DNA of 64,000 bases, taken from assembly GCF_902859855.1 (NCBI RefSeq), contig NZ_CADIKH010000001.1, positions 186,001-250,000 on the forward strand. The letters run 5' to 3'. A model generated the notes under the pieces. The model searched no databases and was not told the DNA's origin. It saw only the letters and a program-made list of their open reading frames with translations. The translations under genes were made by a program, and so were the position numbers. This DNA comes from Paraburkholderia humisilvae (lineage in GTDB: Bacteria > Pseudomonadota > Gammaproteobacteria > Burkholderiales > Burkholderiaceae). This document shows positions 17,452-26,792 of the stretch, piece by piece. How positions within the stretch are numbered: position 1 is the first letter of the stretch; every line of letters begins with the position of its first letter.

Positions 17452-19851
17452 TCAGCGTCTGCTCTTCGCGTCGCGCGACAGTCCATCGTCATCGCACCAG
17501 CGTTCCCATGCGCTGCGATAAGCGGCTTCGACTTGCGCCGCGAAACGCGCGCCGTCCATCAGCGGCGAAGCGGTGATGCGCGCGCGCAGACCGTCGCGCA
17601 AGCGCGCGATGCGCGGCCAATCGCGCGCAAGCCGCAGCGCGATGTCGACGAATTGCGCGTCGCTGTGCGCCGCGAGTTCGCTCAAGCCAAGGTTCATCGA
17701 TTGGCTCAGACCCGCGCGGCCCACCGCGCTCGCGCCGACCCGCGTGACGACCGGCACGCCCATCCAGCACGCATCGAGGCTCGTCGTATGGCCGTTGTAC
17801 GGAAAGGTGTCCAGCCCGATATCGATCTCATGGTACGTGCGCAGATAGCCGGCACGCGACTGGAACGGGACGAAGCGCACGCGTTCGCTGCCGATGCCAT
17901 GCGACGCGAGCCGAGCGGTGAGCCGCGCGCGCGCCGCGCCTGGCGGCGCCATCAGGAGCAGTCGCGCGGTGTGTACTTCATGCAGCACGCCGCACCACAG
18001 TTGCAGCGTGCGATCGGTCAGCTTGCACGGGTTGTTCAGACAACCGAACGTCAGATGGCCTTTTTCAAACGCGGGAAGCGCGTTGACGGCCGGTGTGCCG
18101 GTCAACGGGTCGTAGCACCAGAACGAATCCGCCAGACGAATCGAGCGCTCGCTGTAGTGCCGCTCGGCGCCCGGTGGGTCGAGCCACGGGTCGGTCAACC
18201 GGTAGTCGATCGCGTCGATGCCGGTGGTGCCTGGATACGCAAGCCACGCGATTTGCACCGGCGCCGGCTTGCGCGCAAACAGCAACGGACGCGCGTCTGC
18301 CATATGCATCGTCAGATCGAGCAGGATGTCGATCTGGTCGTCGTGAATCTGTTGCGCGAGTTGAGCGTCGTCGAGCATGCGCACGTCGCGCCACACGTCG
18401 GCATGGCTTGCGATGCGGGCCGTTATATCGTCGGACCGTGCGACGCTCGAATAGCAGTGGATTTCAAACCGCGCGTGATCGTGATGCGACAGCAGCGGCA
18501 TCATGAAGAGCGCCTGGCAATGGTGGCGAAAATCCGGCGACACATAACCGATGCGCAAGCGCCTCGTTCGGTCAGCGTCGTGCTCGCAGCGCCGATGCGG
18601 CAGCCGCGCCGCGCGATAGCGTGCTTCATGCCGCGCGGCCCAGCGTCGACATTCGTCGAGCAGCGCTTCCGAGTCTTCCGCGCTGAAGGTCAGCGCATAC
18701 GCGAGGTTGCTGTGCGCGACGACATTCTGCGGGTCACATCTGAGCGCGTCGCGATAGCATGCGATGCCGTCGTCGACGCGGCCCGCGTCTTTCAGCACCG
18801 TGCCGAGATTATTGTGCGTGACCGAGTCGTGCGGATCGATCTCGAGTGCGCGGCGCAGACGTCTTTCCGCTTCGTCGATGCGACCGAGCGTGCGCATCAG
18901 TGTCGCCGCGTTGTTATGCGCAGCGACGAAATCCGGACGCAGTTCGATTGCCTTGTCGAATGCATCGGCGGCGCCTGCCGCGTCGCCCAGTTCCTTGCGG
19001 ACGTTGCCGAGATTGTTATAGGCATCCGCGTGCGAAGGGTCGCGTGCAATCGCCTGCTGATAGCGCGAACATGCGTCACACGTTTTGCCAAGCGCGTGCA
19101 ACGCGTTGCCGAGGTTATAGGCGGCCTCGGGAAAATTTCCGTCGAGTTCCAGCACGCGCGTCAACAACGAAACGGCCGTTGCGAAGTCGCGCTGCTCGAA
19201 TAGCGCGACACCCAGATTGAGTAATGCGTAAGGCGACGCCGGTGCGGCGCGCACCGCCGCTTCGAGCAGCGCAATCGCGTCGTCGATCTGTCCGCGAGCC
19301 TGCAGCAGTGTGCCCAGGTTAGTCAGTGCATTCGCATCGTGAGGCTGGAGCGCCAGCGCGCGGCGATACGCGGCCTGCGCGTCATCGAATGCGTGCTGTT
19401 GCCGATAGCAGTTGCCGAGATTGTTCAGCGCGTCGACATGCGCCGGTTCGAGTTCAATCGCACGCGTATAGACATCGATTGCGCGGCGACGGTCGTTCAG
19501 CGCCTGCAACGCGGTGCCCATCGCGAACAGCAGGTCGGCGGTCGGTGCATCCAGCGCAAGCACGCGCTCGTACGCACACAGCGCATCGGTGAATCGTTGC
19601 GCGGCCGCGAGCACCTGGCCACGTGCGAAATGCAGGCGCGCGACCTCGGGCGCATGCGCGATCGCTTCATCGAGCCACGCAAGCGCGGCATCGTATGCGC
19701 CGCATTGCAGCTCGAGGACGCCAAGGCACAACAGGATGTCGGCGTCGTCGGGCCGCATCGCGCGCACGCGCTGATAGAGGTCGCGCGCGGCGCGCAAATC
19801 ACCCGCGAGATGCCGCCCCTTCGCCATCGCCAGAGTCTGATCGCCCGTCAT
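17452..19851 (-). CDS. TPR protein with C-terminal O-GlcNAc transferase-like (SPINDLY-type, GT41) domain
   Basis: This 799-residue protein has about ten to twelve tetratricopeptide repeats in residues 1-410, recognisable by recurring A-x3-L-NNLG-x3 and FDKAIELRPDF patterns. The GT41 catalytic domain follows: RIGYVSPDFRHH, then IDILLDLTMHMADARPLL, GCLNNPCKLTD and a nucleotide-sugar segment with FPYNGHTTSLDACWMGVPVV. Bacterial relatives glycosylate protein Ser/Thr or act in adhesin and flagellin modification, but most are uncharacterised. No adhesin, flagellin or autotransporter gene is adjacent, so the target is unknown. The gene is monocistronic. Confidence 0.88.
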   Translation of the reverse strand: MTGDQTLAMAKGRHLAGDLRAARDLYQRVRAMRPDDADILLCLGVLELQCGAYDAALAWLDEAIAHAPEVARLHFARGQVLAAAQRFTDALCAYERVLALDAPTADLLFAMGTALQALNDRRRAIDVYTRAIELEPAHVDALNNLGNCYRQQHAFDDAQAAYRRALALQPHDANALTNLGTLLQARGQIDDAIALLEAAVRAAPASPYALLNLGVALFEQRDFATAVSLLTRVLELDGNFPEAAYNLGNALHALGKTCDACSRYQQAIARDPSHADAYNNLGNVRKELGDAAGAADAFDKAIELRPDFVAAHNNAATLMRTLGRIDEAERRLRRALEIDPHDSVTHNNLGTVLKDAGRVDDGIACYRDALRCDPQNVVAHSNLAYALTFSAEDSEALLDECRRWAARHEARYRAARLPHRRCEHDADRTRRLRIGYVSPDFRHHCQALFMMPLLSHHDHARFEIHCYSSVARSDDITARIASHADVWRDVRMLDDAQLAQQIHDDQIDILLDLTMHMADARPLLFARKPAPVQIAWLAYPGTTGIDAIDYRLTDPWLDPPGAERHYSERSIRLADSFWCYDPLTGTPAVNALPAFEKGHLTFGCLNNPCKLTDRTLQLWCGVLHEVHTARLLLMAPPGAARARLTARLASHGIGSERVRFVPFQSRAGYLRTYHEIDIGLDTFPYNGHTTSLDACWMGVPVVTRVGASAVGRAGLSQSMNLGLSELAAHSDAQFVDIALRLARDWPRIARLRDGLRARITASPLMDGARFAAQVEAAYRSAWERWCDDDGLSRDAKSRR

Positions 19852-20142
19852 CCTGCGCTCCGTTCTGCCGCACGTGAAATTTGCACGTTTGCCATTGCGT
19901 GGGTGTCGTGACGGGGATCAGCCGAATCGCTTCGCTAGCGACGTACAACGTGCGCATATGGCGCGAAAAGATGACGCGGCCGCGACCCGCAACGGACAGC
20001 CTGCGATGGTAGGTGAGGAGCGCGAATCGTGAGTTACAGCGGATGACAAGCGCTTACGCGCTGCGATAAAGCGGCAAGGTAATCGTAACCGCAGCCCATT
20101 CAGCTTTCAGCAAGCTCGCCGCGGGTTGCCGCGGCGGGATCG

Positions 20143-21078
20143 TCAATCGCCGTGCGACGTCCAGCCTTGCATATTCACCGCCGGCCCCGCGGTGTGGCCA
20201 AACCATTCGGCAAGAAAGTCGACGAACGCAACAACCTTGGCGGACACGTTCAGCCGCTCGCCATACACCGCATGCACGTCGGCGCCCGGCAGCGACCACT
20301 CCGGCAGCACGACCTGCAAGGCGCCGGAGCGCAGATGCGGATACACGTCCCACTCGGAGCGCATCAACACGCCGTGGCCGTCGAGCGCCCACACGAGCGC
20401 GGTCTCGCCATCATTGCTGCTGAGCGCGCCGCGCACCTTGATCGTCTCCTGCTTGCGGCCGCGGCGCAGATGCCAGGTGCCGTATGCCGCGTCGTTCTCA
20501 CGCAACACGATGCACTGATGGCCGTGCAGATCGCGTGGCGCGACCGGCACGCCGGCGCGTTCGAGATAAGCCGGCGACGCGCACAGAAAGCGCCGGTTCG
20601 GCGCGATCTTGCGCGCGACGAGCCGCGAATCGGGCACGTCGCCGAACCAGATACCGACGTCATACGCCTCGTCCGCGAGCCGGATCGAGCGGTCGGTCAG
20701 CGTCAGCTGCACTTCGACTTCGGCATAGCGCCGCGCGAACTCGGACACCGCCGGCGCGATATGACGCCGCCCGAAACCGAACGTCGCATTCACGCGCAAC
20801 AACCCTTTGGGCACCGCGCGTGCGCTCGACACCATCCGGTCGAGCTCTTCGAATTCGAGCAGCAGCCGCGCGCCATGTGACAGATACAGCTCGCCTTCCT
20901 GCGTGACGGTGATACGCCGTGTCGTACGGTTCAGGAGCCGCACGCCCAGACGCGCCTCCATCCGCGCGAGGCGCGCGGTCACCGCGGGTGGCGTCACGCC
21001 GAGCTCGCGCGCGAGCGCCGACAGACTGCCGTGCTTGACCAGCTGCACGAAAAAAGCGAGATCGGAGATCGAATCCAC
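20143..21078 (-). CDS. LysR-family transcriptional regulator (CrgA-like subgroup)
   Basis: 311 residues. The N-terminal HTH contains LSALARELGVTPPAVTARL, and TRRITVTQEGELY is the typical end of the linker helix start. The C-terminal half is a LysR effector domain. It is divergent from the leuC-like operon, separated by 179 bp that holds a perfect TAAATT-C-AATTTA palindrome, so it almost certainly regulates that operon and itself. The inducer is presumably a pathway acid. Confidence 0.9.
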   Translation of the reverse strand: MDSISDLAFFVQLVKHGSLSALARELGVTPPAVTARLARMEARLGVRLLNRTTRRITVTQEGELYLSHGARLLLEFEELDRMVSSARAVPKGLLRVNATFGFGRRHIAPAVSEFARRYAEVEVQLTLTDRSIRLADEAYDVGIWFGDVPDSRLVARKIAPNRRFLCASPAYLERAGVPVAPRDLHGHQCIVLRENDAAYGTWHLRRGRKQETIKVRGALSSNDGETALVWALDGHGVLMRSEWDVYPHLRSGALQVVLPEWSLPGADVHAVYGERLNVSAKVVAFVDFLAEWFGHTAGPAVNMQGWTSHGD

Positions 21079-21093
21079 TTATCGGCCCACTTA

Positions 21094-21106
21094 TAAATTC
21101 AATTTA
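21094..21106. promoter_or_regulatory. palindromic T-N11-A site, probable LysR binding site
   Basis: TAAATTCAATTTA is a 13-bp perfect palindrome of the T-N11-A form recognised by LysR regulators. It lies 16 bp upstream of the divergent lysR start and about 150 bp before the leuC-like gene. The surrounding 21091-21160 is strongly AT-rich against a GC-rich background, consistent with a promoter region. Confidence 0.55.
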
Positions 21107-21257
21107 AAAATAGATTAAAGAAGAATGCATTATATGCGCCGACCATCTCTATAGACTATTTCGTAACGATGCTGCTGTTTCTTTCGGAATCCTTTCCCAG
21201 CCTCGTTCACGCATCATCCACTCTCTCTACTCTCGGCCTCACACCATCGGAGGAGAT

Positions 21258-22694
21258 GTGCCGCGCACGTTGTATCAGAAGCTTGTCGAATCGCACACTG
21301 TGGCCCGGCTCGACGCGGAGCACGTCCTGCTTTACGCGGACCTGCACATCATGAACGAGTACACCAGCCCGCAAGCGTTTAACGGCCTGGTCGAGCGCGG
21401 TATCGGCGTGCTGCGGCCGCAACAGCAGATGGGCGTCGTCGATCACGTGATTCCCACACGTCCGGACCCGGTCGGCAAACGCGTGATCGCAATCGATGCG
21501 GCCGCGCATCAGGCCGCGAACTTCACACGCAATTGCACGCGCTACGGCATCAAACTGTTCGACGTCAACGACCCGCTGCAAGGTATCGAGCACGTGGTCG
21601 CGCCCGAATCCGGCCTGATCCGTCCGGGCATGGTGGTGTTGTGCGGCGACAGCCACACGACCACCTACGGCGCGTTCGGTGCACTCGGCTTCGGCATCGG
21701 CACGTCGGAAATCGAGCATGTGCTCGCGACGCAGACGCTGTCGTACCGTCTCGCGCGCACGATGCGCATTCATATCGACGGCCACCTGCCTGCGGGCACC
21801 ACCGCGAAAGATCTCGTGCTGCGCGTGATCGCCAAGATCAGCGCGCAAGGCGCGCGCGGCCATGCGGTCGAGTACACGGGAGACGCGATTCGCGCGCTGT
21901 CGATCGAAGCGCGCATGACGTTGTGCAATATGACCGTCGAGGCTGGCGCGCGCGCCTCGCTCGTCGAACCGGACGAGACGACGTTCGCATATCTGCGCGC
22001 GCATCGCGGCAACCTGAGCGAAGCGCAAATGGAAGCGGCAATCACCGTATGGCGCACGCTGCGCTCGGACCCGGACGCGCGGTTCGACAGCACGATCACC
22101 GTTGCGGCCGCCGACGTGGCGCCGTATGTGACATGGGGCACGAGCCCCGATCAGGCGATTCCCGTCGACGGCGTGATTCCCGCGCCGGCCGATGGCGCCG
22201 ATCACATCGAAAGCGCGGCGACCGCGCGCGCACTCGATTACATCGGGCTCACGCCGGGTTCGCGCATCGAAGGCACGCCGATCGACCGCGTATTTATCGG
22301 CTCGTGCACGAACGGCCGCATCGAAGACTTGCGCGCGGTCGCTGCGATGCTGCACGACGGGATGCGCGTCGCGCCCACCGTGCGCGCGATGATCGTGCCG
22401 GGCTCCGGCGCGGTGCGTCTGCAAGCCGAGCAGGAAGGGTTATCGGAAATCTTCATCAAAGCGGGCTTCGAATGGCGCCAGCCCGGCTGCTCGATGTGCC
22501 TCGCGATGAACGACGACGTATTGCGTCCCGACGAGCGCTGCGCATCGACGACCAACCGCAATTTCGAAGGCCGCCAGGGCCGCGACAGCCGCACGCATCT
22601 GATGAGCCCCGCGATGGCCGCCGCCGCGGCCATCGCCGGCCGCATCACCGATATCCGTAAATGGCAGCACCAAGGGGAGCCATACCGTGCCTGA
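21258..22694 (+). CDS. aconitase-family hydro-lyase large subunit (LeuC-like)
   Basis: 478 residues. The Fe-S cluster cysteines are recognisable: IGSCTNGRIED and CSMCLAMN near the C-terminus, plus an earlier LCGDSHT segment. The fold is that of isopropylmalate isomerase, which dehydrates and rehydrates 2- and 3-hydroxyacids. The start is GTG 21258 with GGAGGAG just upstream. The gene overlaps the small subunit gene by 8 bp. The neighbours are catabolic (pdxA2, dehalogenase-like hydrolase, MFS) and leuB is absent, so it is probably a paralogue acting on another substituted malate, such as dimethylmalate or citramalate, rather than the leucine enzyme. Confidence 0.87.
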   Translation: MPRTLYQKLVESHTVARLDAEHVLLYADLHIMNEYTSPQAFNGLVERGIGVLRPQQQMGVVDHVIPTRPDPVGKRVIAIDAAAHQAANFTRNCTRYGIKLFDVNDPLQGIEHVVAPESGLIRPGMVVLCGDSHTTTYGAFGALGFGIGTSEIEHVLATQTLSYRLARTMRIHIDGHLPAGTTAKDLVLRVIAKISAQGARGHAVEYTGDAIRALSIEARMTLCNMTVEAGARASLVEPDETTFAYLRAHRGNLSEAQMEAAITVWRTLRSDPDARFDSTITVAAADVAPYVTWGTSPDQAIPVDGVIPAPADGADHIESAATARALDYIGLTPGSRIEGTPIDRVFIGSCTNGRIEDLRAVAAMLHDGMRVAPTVRAMIVPGSGAVRLQAEQEGLSEIFIKAGFEWRQPGCSMCLAMNDDVLRPDERCASTTNRNFEGRQGRDSRTHLMSPAMAAAAAIAGRITDIRKWQHQGEPYRA

Positions 22695-23322
22695 TCACTC
22701 GCGCATAGAGGGCGTCGCAGCGCCGCTGCCGATCGCGAATCTCGATACCGATCAGATCATGCCGAAGCAATTTTTGCTCGGCACCGACAAATCCGGCCTC
22801 GCCGCCGGCCTGCTGTACGACCTGCGCTTTTCGCCGGACGGCAGCCGGCGTGACGGCTTCGTGCTGAACACGCCGGCGTATGCCGGCGCGAAGGTGCTGG
22901 TCGGCGGCCCGAATTTCGGCTGCGGCTCGAGCCGCGAGCACGCGGTGTGGGGCCTGCTGCAAGGCGGCATCGAAGCGGTGCTCGCGCCAAGCTACGGCGA
23001 AATCTTCTACTACAACGCGGCGAACAACCGATTGCTCGCGATCATGCTGAAGCCCGAGGAGATCGACGAGATCACCGAGGACGTGTCGAACCCCGCGACG
23101 AACCGCATCGAGATCGACGTCGCCGCGCAGCGCGTGCGCACCGCGTCGGGCCGCACGTACACGTTCACGATGGACGAGCGCCATCGGCAGATGTTCCTCG
23201 AAGGCCTCGACGTGCTCGGCGCATCGCTCAAGCTGCTGCCGCAAATCGACGCGTTCGAGAAGCGGCATCGCGCGGACAACCCGTGGGCCATCGTGCTGCC
23301 GCTGCCGGAACGCGCCACATGA
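22687..23322 (+). CDS. aconitase-family hydro-lyase small subunit (LeuD-like)
   Basis: This 211-residue swivelling domain pairs with the LeuC-like large subunit. The motif NLDTDQIMPKQFL and the conserved FGCGSSREHAVWGL are the substrate-binding loops of LeuD. The start is GTG 22687, inside the end of the large subunit gene, giving translational coupling. Together the two form a heterodimeric dehydratase. Confidence 0.87.
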   Translation: MPDHSRIEGVAAPLPIANLDTDQIMPKQFLLGTDKSGLAAGLLYDLRFSPDGSRRDGFVLNTPAYAGAKVLVGGPNFGCGSSREHAVWGLLQGGIEAVLAPSYGEIFYYNAANNRLLAIMLKPEEIDEITEDVSNPATNRIEIDVAAQRVRTASGRTYTFTMDERHRQMFLEGLDVLGASLKLLPQIDAFEKRHRADNPWAIVLPLPERAT

Positions 23323-23368
23323 GCGCCCCCCTTTTTCTACCAAATAAAACCCACACGGAGAACCTCGC

Positions 23369-24388
23369 ATGAAACCTCTTATTGGCCTGATGCTCGGCGA
23401 CGTCACCGGAATCGGCCCGGAGCTGATCGTCAAGCTGCTGTCGCTGCCTGAGACGCGCGCCAAGGCGAACGTTGTGATCGTCGGCGACGAGCGCGTGCTC
23501 GAACTCGGCATGAAGGACGCCGGCCAGCGGATTCCCTACGTCAAGATTTCGAATGTGAAGGACGCAGTGCACGATGCGGCCACCGTGCCACTGATCGACC
23601 TGCACAACATCGATCCGGCGCTCTACCCGCGCGGCGAATTGAACGCCGAATCGGGGCGCCTCACCGGCGAGACGCTCAAGCAGATGACGGACCTCGCACT
23701 CGCCGGCGAACTCGACGGCATCTGCTTCGCACCGCTGAACAAGGCCGCGCTGCATCGCGGCGGCTGGAACCATCACGACGAACACCAGATGTTCGCCGCA
23801 TGGACAAAGCACGAAGGCTACTTCGGCGAGGTCAACATCATTCCGCAGTTCTCGACCTTCCGCGTGACATCGCACGTCGCCCTGCGCCAGGCGGTCGACA
23901 TGGTGAAACCAGACCGCATCGAAGGCGCGCTGACGCTGGCGCACGACACGATGCGCGCGTTCGGCAAGACCGCGCCGCGCATCGGCGTGGCCGCGCTCAA
24001 TCCGCATGGCGGCGAGAACGGCCTGTTCGGCGACGAGGAGATCAGGATTATTCGCCCGACACTCGATGCGCTGCGCGCGAAGGGTCTGTCGAGCGAAGGT
24101 CCGTTTCCGTCCGACACGGTGTTTATCAAGGCACGGCGCGGTGACTTCGACGCGGTGGTGATCATGTACCACGACCAGGGGCAAATTGCGACGAAGCTGC
24201 TCGGCTTTTCGCAAGGCGTCACGCTGACGGGCGGCCTGAAGACCGTCTACGCGACGCCGGCGCATGGCGTCGCCTACGACATCGTCGGTCAAGGCATCGC
24301 GGATGTCGGCGCGACCGCTGCCGCGTTCGACGTCGCGACCCGCACCGCCGTCGCCCGCAAAACCGCGCGTGAAGCCGCCGCGCACTGA
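23369..24388 (+). CDS. PdxA2-like 4-phosphoerythronate/4-hydroxythreonine-4-phosphate dehydrogenase family
   Basis: This 339-residue dehydrogenase has LMLGDVTGIGPELIVKLL at the N-terminus and metal-ligand histidines in the EHQMFA, NPHGGENG and YHDQG segments. PdxA oxidises a hydroxyacid phosphate and decarboxylates the product. PdxA2 paralogues in catabolic clusters act on D-threonate, D-erythronate or other acid phosphates. No kinase gene is adjacent, so it may use a free hydroxy-dicarboxylic acid. It follows leuD by 46 bp with its own GGAG ribosome site and is inferred to act downstream of the hydro-lyase. Confidence 0.82.
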   Translation: MKPLIGLMLGDVTGIGPELIVKLLSLPETRAKANVVIVGDERVLELGMKDAGQRIPYVKISNVKDAVHDAATVPLIDLHNIDPALYPRGELNAESGRLTGETLKQMTDLALAGELDGICFAPLNKAALHRGGWNHHDEHQMFAAWTKHEGYFGEVNIIPQFSTFRVTSHVALRQAVDMVKPDRIEGALTLAHDTMRAFGKTAPRIGVAALNPHGGENGLFGDEEIRIIRPTLDALRAKGLSSEGPFPSDTVFIKARRGDFDAVVIMYHDQGQIATKLLGFSQGVTLTGGLKTVYATPAHGVAYDIVGQGIADVGATAAAFDVATRTAVARKTAREAAAH

Positions 24389-24492
24389 CGCATCGACGCC
24401 GTTGCAGCGCCTCGCGACGGCGCGCGGCGGACCTGCGACAACACGATCACGCCTGAGCCAGGAATTGGCCGGACTTAGCCACGAGGTTAGCT

Positions 24493-25380
24493 ATGCCCAT
24501 GTTCGAGAATTTCACGAAAACCGTCATTAAAACGAGCGGCGCCGAGATTGTCACGGTCAAAGGCGGCGACGGCCCGCCGCTGCTGCTGATGCACGGCAAC
24601 CCGTTCAACCATCTGTCATGGCACAAGATCGCGCCGCGCCTCGCCAAAGAATTCACCGTCGTCTGCACCGACCTGCGCGGCTATGGCGATAGCTCGAAGC
24701 CACCCGGCGGCGGCGATCACTCGAACTACTCGTTCCGCGCGATGGCGCAGGACCAGATCGAAGTAATGGAAACCCTCGGCTTCACGAAGTTCTACGCGGC
24801 CGGTCACGACCGTGGCGCACGCGTGCTGCACCGGATGTGCCTCGATCATCCGACGAAGGTGCTGAAGGCCGGCTTTATGGACATGCTGCCGCAACACTAT
24901 CTGCTGAACAACGTGACACGCCAATGGGGCAAGTTCTCATGGCACTGGTTCTTTATGGTGCAGGACTACCCGACGCCCGAAACGATGATGGGCGCGGACC
25001 CCGAGTTCTTTATCCGCCGCAAGCTGTCGAAAACCGATCAGGGCACGAGCTTCTTCGGCCCCGAAGCGCTGCAGGACTATATCCGCTGTATCAGGAATCC
25101 GGAGGTGATCCACGCGATGTGCGAGGACTACCGCGCGACATTCGGCATCGACCTCGACATGGATACCGCCGACTACGACGCGGGCAAACGCGTGACCACG
25201 CCGTCGCTGATTCTATGGGGCGCGAAAGGCGGTGTCGGGCGCAATCACAACGCGGCCGAAGTGTGGAACCGCTATGCGACGAATATCGTCAGGACTGCGA
25301 CGGTTCCGTCGGGCCATTATCTGCAGGAAGAGTGTCCTGATGAAACCTACGAGGCGCTAAGCAGCTTCTTCCGACCGTAG
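24493..25380 (+). CDS. alpha/beta hydrolase, haloacetate (fluoroacetate) dehalogenase-like
   Basis: 295 residues. The nucleophile Asp106 lies in AGHDRGARVLHR, with Arg107 and Arg110 in the positions that bind the carboxylate in fluoroacetate dehalogenases. His151-Trp152 of SWHWFFMVQ match the halide-binding His-Trp pair, and His275 in PSGHYLQEE is the catalytic His. The set agrees with the haloacetate dehalogenase H-1 subfamily, which hydrolyses 2-haloacids, though some members accept other 2-substituted acids. It lies 104 bp after the pdxA2-like gene and probably shares its operon. Confidence 0.85.
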   Translation: MPMFENFTKTVIKTSGAEIVTVKGGDGPPLLLMHGNPFNHLSWHKIAPRLAKEFTVVCTDLRGYGDSSKPPGGGDHSNYSFRAMAQDQIEVMETLGFTKFYAAGHDRGARVLHRMCLDHPTKVLKAGFMDMLPQHYLLNNVTRQWGKFSWHWFFMVQDYPTPETMMGADPEFFIRRKLSKTDQGTSFFGPEALQDYIRCIRNPEVIHAMCEDYRATFGIDLDMDTADYDAGKRVTTPSLILWGAKGGVGRNHNAAEVWNRYATNIVRTATVPSGHYLQEECPDETYEALSSFFRP

Positions 25381-25499
25381 CAGTAGCCGTAGCAACGACA
25401 GCAAGACCTCTCGCAGCAGCGCGCGGCGCGGGTCTCGTGTTTCGCACGCAGACCGCCCCGCGCAAACGCATCGCCTTATAACAATGAATGGAGGAAGGC

Positions 25500-26792
25500 A
25501 TGTCCCCTTCGCAGCCAACGCGAAGCAGGGCGAGGATCACGTTCGTCCTGCTTTGTATCATGGCGTTCATCATGTACGTCGACCGCAGCAATATTTCGGT
25601 CGCCGCGCCCGTGATGAGCAAGGAACTGGGCTTCAGCAATACCCACCTCGGTTTTATCTTCGCCGCTTTCGCGATCGCCTACAGCTGTTTCATGATTCCG
25701 GGCGGCTGGCATAGCGACCGCATCGGCTCCCGTAAAGGCCTGTTGTTATACGGCTCGATCTGGGCCATCGCGACGATCGCCACCGGTGTCGTCGGCAGTC
25801 TGTTGGCGCTGGTGGCCGCGCGGTTTTTTGTCGGCGTCGGTGAAGCGCCAATCTACCCAACCGCCGCGCGGATGATCGCCCGTGTGATTCCCGAAGACCG
25901 CCGCGGCGCCGCGCAAGGCGTGATGCACGGGATCGGCCGGATCGCGAATGCGCTCGCGCCGCTGATCGTCACCGGGCTGATCGTCGCATTTTCGTGGCGC
26001 TTCACGTTCATCATTCTTGGCGGCGTGACACTCGTCTATATGGTGGTGATGTACCTGGGCCTCAACGAGGCGAAAAAACATAGCGACGAAGGCACGCCTG
26101 TGCTGCACGCGGCCGCGCCTGCGCCGCGCCGCAAACCGGTCGACTGGCCCGACATGATCCGCCGCGTGTGGCCCGCGACGGCCGCCTGCTTTTGCCACGG
26201 CTGGGTGCTGTGGTTCTTCCTGAACTGGATTCCATCGTTCTTCTCGCAGCGCTATGGCCTGAAGCTCGAACACAACGCGGTGTTCTCCGCGCTCGTGCTG
26301 CTCGGCGGATCGCTGGGCACCGCCGCCGGCGGCATGTTGACCGACTGGCGTTTCAAACGCACCGGCAATCGGCTGCGCGCGCGCCGCGAGGTGATCATCT
26401 GCGGTTTTCTACTGTCGATTTTCGGTCTGATCCCGCTACTCGTCACACACGACATCACGATCAACTCGATCAGCCTCGGCGTCGCGTTCTTCTGTTCGGA
26501 ACTCGCCGACTCGCCGCTTTGGGTAGTTGGCACTGAAGTCTCGGTCGAGCATTCGGCGACGTCGAGCGCGTGCACGTTCACCGGGATGGCGCTCGCCGGC
26601 GCGGTGTCCCCGGTGGTGGTCGGCGTGCTGCTCGATATGTCGCACGGCCACTGGGCGGTCGCGTTCGGTGCGTCGATCGTCGTGCTGCTGCTCGGGCCGA
26701 TCTTCACGATGCGCATCCGCCTCGACGACGGCGCGCCGCCCGACGCACACGCAATCGAGCCTCAGGCGGTCGTGCATGCGTCATCGCGGTAG
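25500..26792 (+). CDS. MFS transporter, anion:cation symporter type (hexuronate/galactonate-like)
   Basis: About 430 residues with twelve helices. The motif DRSNISVAAPVMSKELGFS in helix 1 and GWHSDRIGSRKGLL after helix 2 are typical of the ACS family, whose members import acid sugars and other carboxylates with protons. The start at 25500 was chosen over 25488 because GGAGG at 25490-25494 is then correctly spaced. As last gene of the leuCD/pdxA2/dehalogenase run it is the likely importer of the pathway substrate. Confidence 0.87.
   Translation: MSPSQPTRSRARITFVLLCIMAFIMYVDRSNISVAAPVMSKELGFSNTHLGFIFAAFAIAYSCFMIPGGWHSDRIGSRKGLLLYGSIWAIATIATGVVGSLLALVAARFFVGVGEAPIYPTAARMIARVIPEDRRGAAQGVMHGIGRIANALAPLIVTGLIVAFSWRFTFIILGGVTLVYMVVMYLGLNEAKKHSDEGTPVLHAAAPAPRRKPVDWPDMIRRVWPATAACFCHGWVLWFFLNWIPSFFSQRYGLKLEHNAVFSALVLLGGSLGTAAGGMLTDWRFKRTGNRLRARREVIICGFLLSIFGLIPLLVTHDITINSISLGVAFFCSELADSPLWVVGTEVSVEHSATSSACTFTGMALAGAVSPVVVGVLLDMSHGHWAVAFGASIVVLLLGPIFTMRIRLDDGAPPDAHAIEPQAVVHASSR

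Noticed and set aside
17080..19203. Long plus-strand open frame of 707 codons opposite the TPR/GT41 gene
   Set aside because: Arg/Ala/His-rich antisense reading of a GC-rich gene with strong third-position bias; no motifs.
21207..22424. 405-codon open frame antisense to the leuC-like gene
   Set aside because: Arg/His-rich shadow of a high-GC gene; no family resemblance or ribosome site.
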